From the NCBI RefSeq assembly GCF_000312485.1, contig NZ_HE997643.1, positions 1,865,127-1,929,126 on the forward strand: a DNA stretch of 64,000 nt, given 5' to 3'. Numbering within the stretch: position 1 is the stretch's first letter; every line of letters begins with the position of its first letter. The notes beneath the pieces were generated by a model. That model saw nothing but the letters and a program-made list of their open reading frames with translations. It was not told where the DNA came from and made no database searches. The DNA is from Yersinia massiliensis CCUG 53443 (lineage in GTDB: Bacteria > Pseudomonadota > Gammaproteobacteria > Enterobacterales > Enterobacteriaceae). The position numbers were made by a program, and so were the translations under genes. Positions 63,317 through 64,000 of the stretch are shown piece after piece.

Positions 63317-63877
63317 TTATTCATTCTCCGGTGGGAATTTTGCGTCGATTTCTACAAGACCGATGCTAACGCTTTCCATAAACTGCTGAAGTACAACGAC
63401 ACTAGCGGGGATTTGGGCGTGCAAATCACAAGTCCATCGGTTCTCCCACTGGTCTTCGCCATTTATCATTGCGGTTTGTTTTGGGTCGGTGCAGAACAGC
63501 GGAGTGATTAACGAGCTGCCAGTTTCAGCAGAATTATGCCGAAACCATTCACATGAGTAATCAGTGCGAATTATCATCGCGATAGTATTTGCAAACTCCT
63601 GAGCTGAATCGCCGTAGAAATCTAGCTGACATCGCCACACCGTTGTTCGTTTATGAGTTTCTGTGTTGATGTCGTTATCTGGGTCAAACTGATAAGACAC
63701 CGCATTTGTGGATAGGCCATCCACGCCCAAAGGCGTCATGACAATGAAATCCCCCGTTGGCATAGCTGTTCTATTTAGCTGTGCTTGTCGACAGGAAGTA
63801 ACGGTCACGTGAGCGATAAGAAACGAGCGAAGAGAAGTGAATAACCCATCCATCAGCGGGGTGATGGTTGCTGCCAT
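63317..63877 (-). CDS. Neck/tail terminator-like protein
   Basis: This 186-residue protein starts MAATITPLMDGLFTSLRSFL (ATG 63877, AGGT 6 nt upstream). The middle (VWRCQLDFYGDSAQEFANTI) and the CEWFRHN segment match the LIC_12616-like neck or tail-completion family found directly upstream of DUF3383 sheaths. The ATG overlaps the upstream stop (TAATG). Confidence 0.8.
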   Translation of the reverse strand: MAATITPLMDGLFTSLRSFLIAHVTVTSCRQAQLNRTAMPTGDFIVMTPLGVDGLSTNAVSYQFDPDNDINTETHKRTTVWRCQLDFYGDSAQEFANTIAMIIRTDYSCEWFRHNSAETGSSLITPLFCTDPKQTAMINGEDQWENRWTCDLHAQIPASVVVLQQFMESVSIGLVEIDAKFPPENE

Positions 63878-64000
63878 TATGTTACCTGTAGTGTTAATCC
63901 AAGAGAGCACCAGTCAGGCCAAAGCTCTATCACAGTGCGAATCATCCAAACCTGAGGGCCAATAACCAGAAGGTCACCGCCAGAAATTCCCGGGCGGCTA
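63877..64000 (-). CDS. Partial phage head-tail gene at window edge
   Basis: The last 40 codons of a gene running in from the right read SRPGISGGDLLVIGPQVWMI, then RTVIELWPDWCSLGLTLQVT and a stop that overlaps the next ATG. The fragment is too short for naming. The position suggests a head-tail connector or neck component. Confidence 0.6.
   Translation of the reverse strand, partial: SRPGISGGDLLVIGPQVWMIRTVIELWPDWCSLGLTLQVT

Larger units (their letters stand above)
44995..64000. mobile_element. Right prophage (contractile tail), right end outside window
   Basis: From the 3' end of the tRNA-Arg gene to the right edge all genes are phage or phage-cargo genes: integrase, acyltransferase, fibre, baseplate, antirepressor cassette, tape measure, tube, sheath and neck. 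The exact left end is placed within the tRNA 3' portion by analogy with other argW-integrated elements. The distal attachment site is not in the window. Confidence 0.9.

Noticed and set aside
1..64000. CRISPR array or insertion sequence
   Set aside because: I looked for regularly spaced direct repeats and for transposase genes with terminal inverted repeats and found none. The repeats present are operators, terminators or the duplicated late module.

Overview
The window is enterobacterial DNA, most likely from a Yersinia species. That is an inference from the chromosomal gene order (mepA-aroC-prmB-smrB, sixA, fadJ-fadI, yfcZ, fadL, mlaA, then a complete ccm operon and a yfdC-type transporter next to tRNA-Arg-CCU) and from protein similarity to Escherichia coli homologues. 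About 22 kb of conserved chromosome (roughly 23.2-44.9 kb) lies between two unrelated prophages. Each prophage is cut by a window edge.

Left prophage (1 to about 23.2 kb) is a lambdoid siphovirus-type phage. From the left edge it reads, on the minus strand: a partial small protein, HK97-type major capsid, ClpP-like head protease, portal, large and small terminase, HNH endonuclease, a tail-fibre-like protein, two small proteins, and a lysis cassette (holin, SAR endolysin, a 31-residue membrane protein, Rz with embedded Rz1). A 1.5-kb late-control region follows with two copies of a ~140-bp module and several terminators, then antiterminator Q, primase, helicase, Cro and CI. CI is flanked by two operator clusters with 24-bp centre-to-centre spacing. 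On its other side a plus-strand early operon of mostly tiny overlapping genes runs through a Rha-type regulator and a possible sliding-clamp-like protein to an AlpA/Xis-like protein, and meets the integrase gene head-on.

The chromosomal block holds murein (mepA), chorismate (aroC), ribosomal-protein methylation and ribosome rescue (prmB, smrB), phosphohistidine phosphatase (sixA), fatty-acid beta-oxidation and uptake (fadJ, fadI, fadL, with recognisable FadR operators), outer-membrane lipid asymmetry (mlaA) and cytochrome c maturation (ccmA-I) genes. Two apparent insertions stand out: an orphan protein resembling the haemolysin-type calcium-binding-related domain, and a MazEF-type toxin-antitoxin pair bracketed by identical 30-bp terminator repeats.

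Right prophage (from tRNA-Arg at about 45 kb to the right edge) is a contractile-tailed (myovirus-type) phage. An integrase sits beside the tRNA, followed by an acyltransferase of the O-antigen-modifying type. The minus-strand tail operon reads, from the right: neck protein, DUF3383 sheath, tube, chaperones, tape measure with a transglycosylase domain, baseplate hub proteins, spike, gp25/W, J, DUF2612 and fibre. The baseplate genes are split by a ~4.7-kb cargo block. This block holds a divergent Mnt-like/Arc-like/antirepressor cassette with the layout of the P22 immI region, a second Rha-type regulator, and three membrane or secreted proteins of unknown role. I regard this cargo block and the duplicated late-control module of the left prophage as the most interesting parts of the window.
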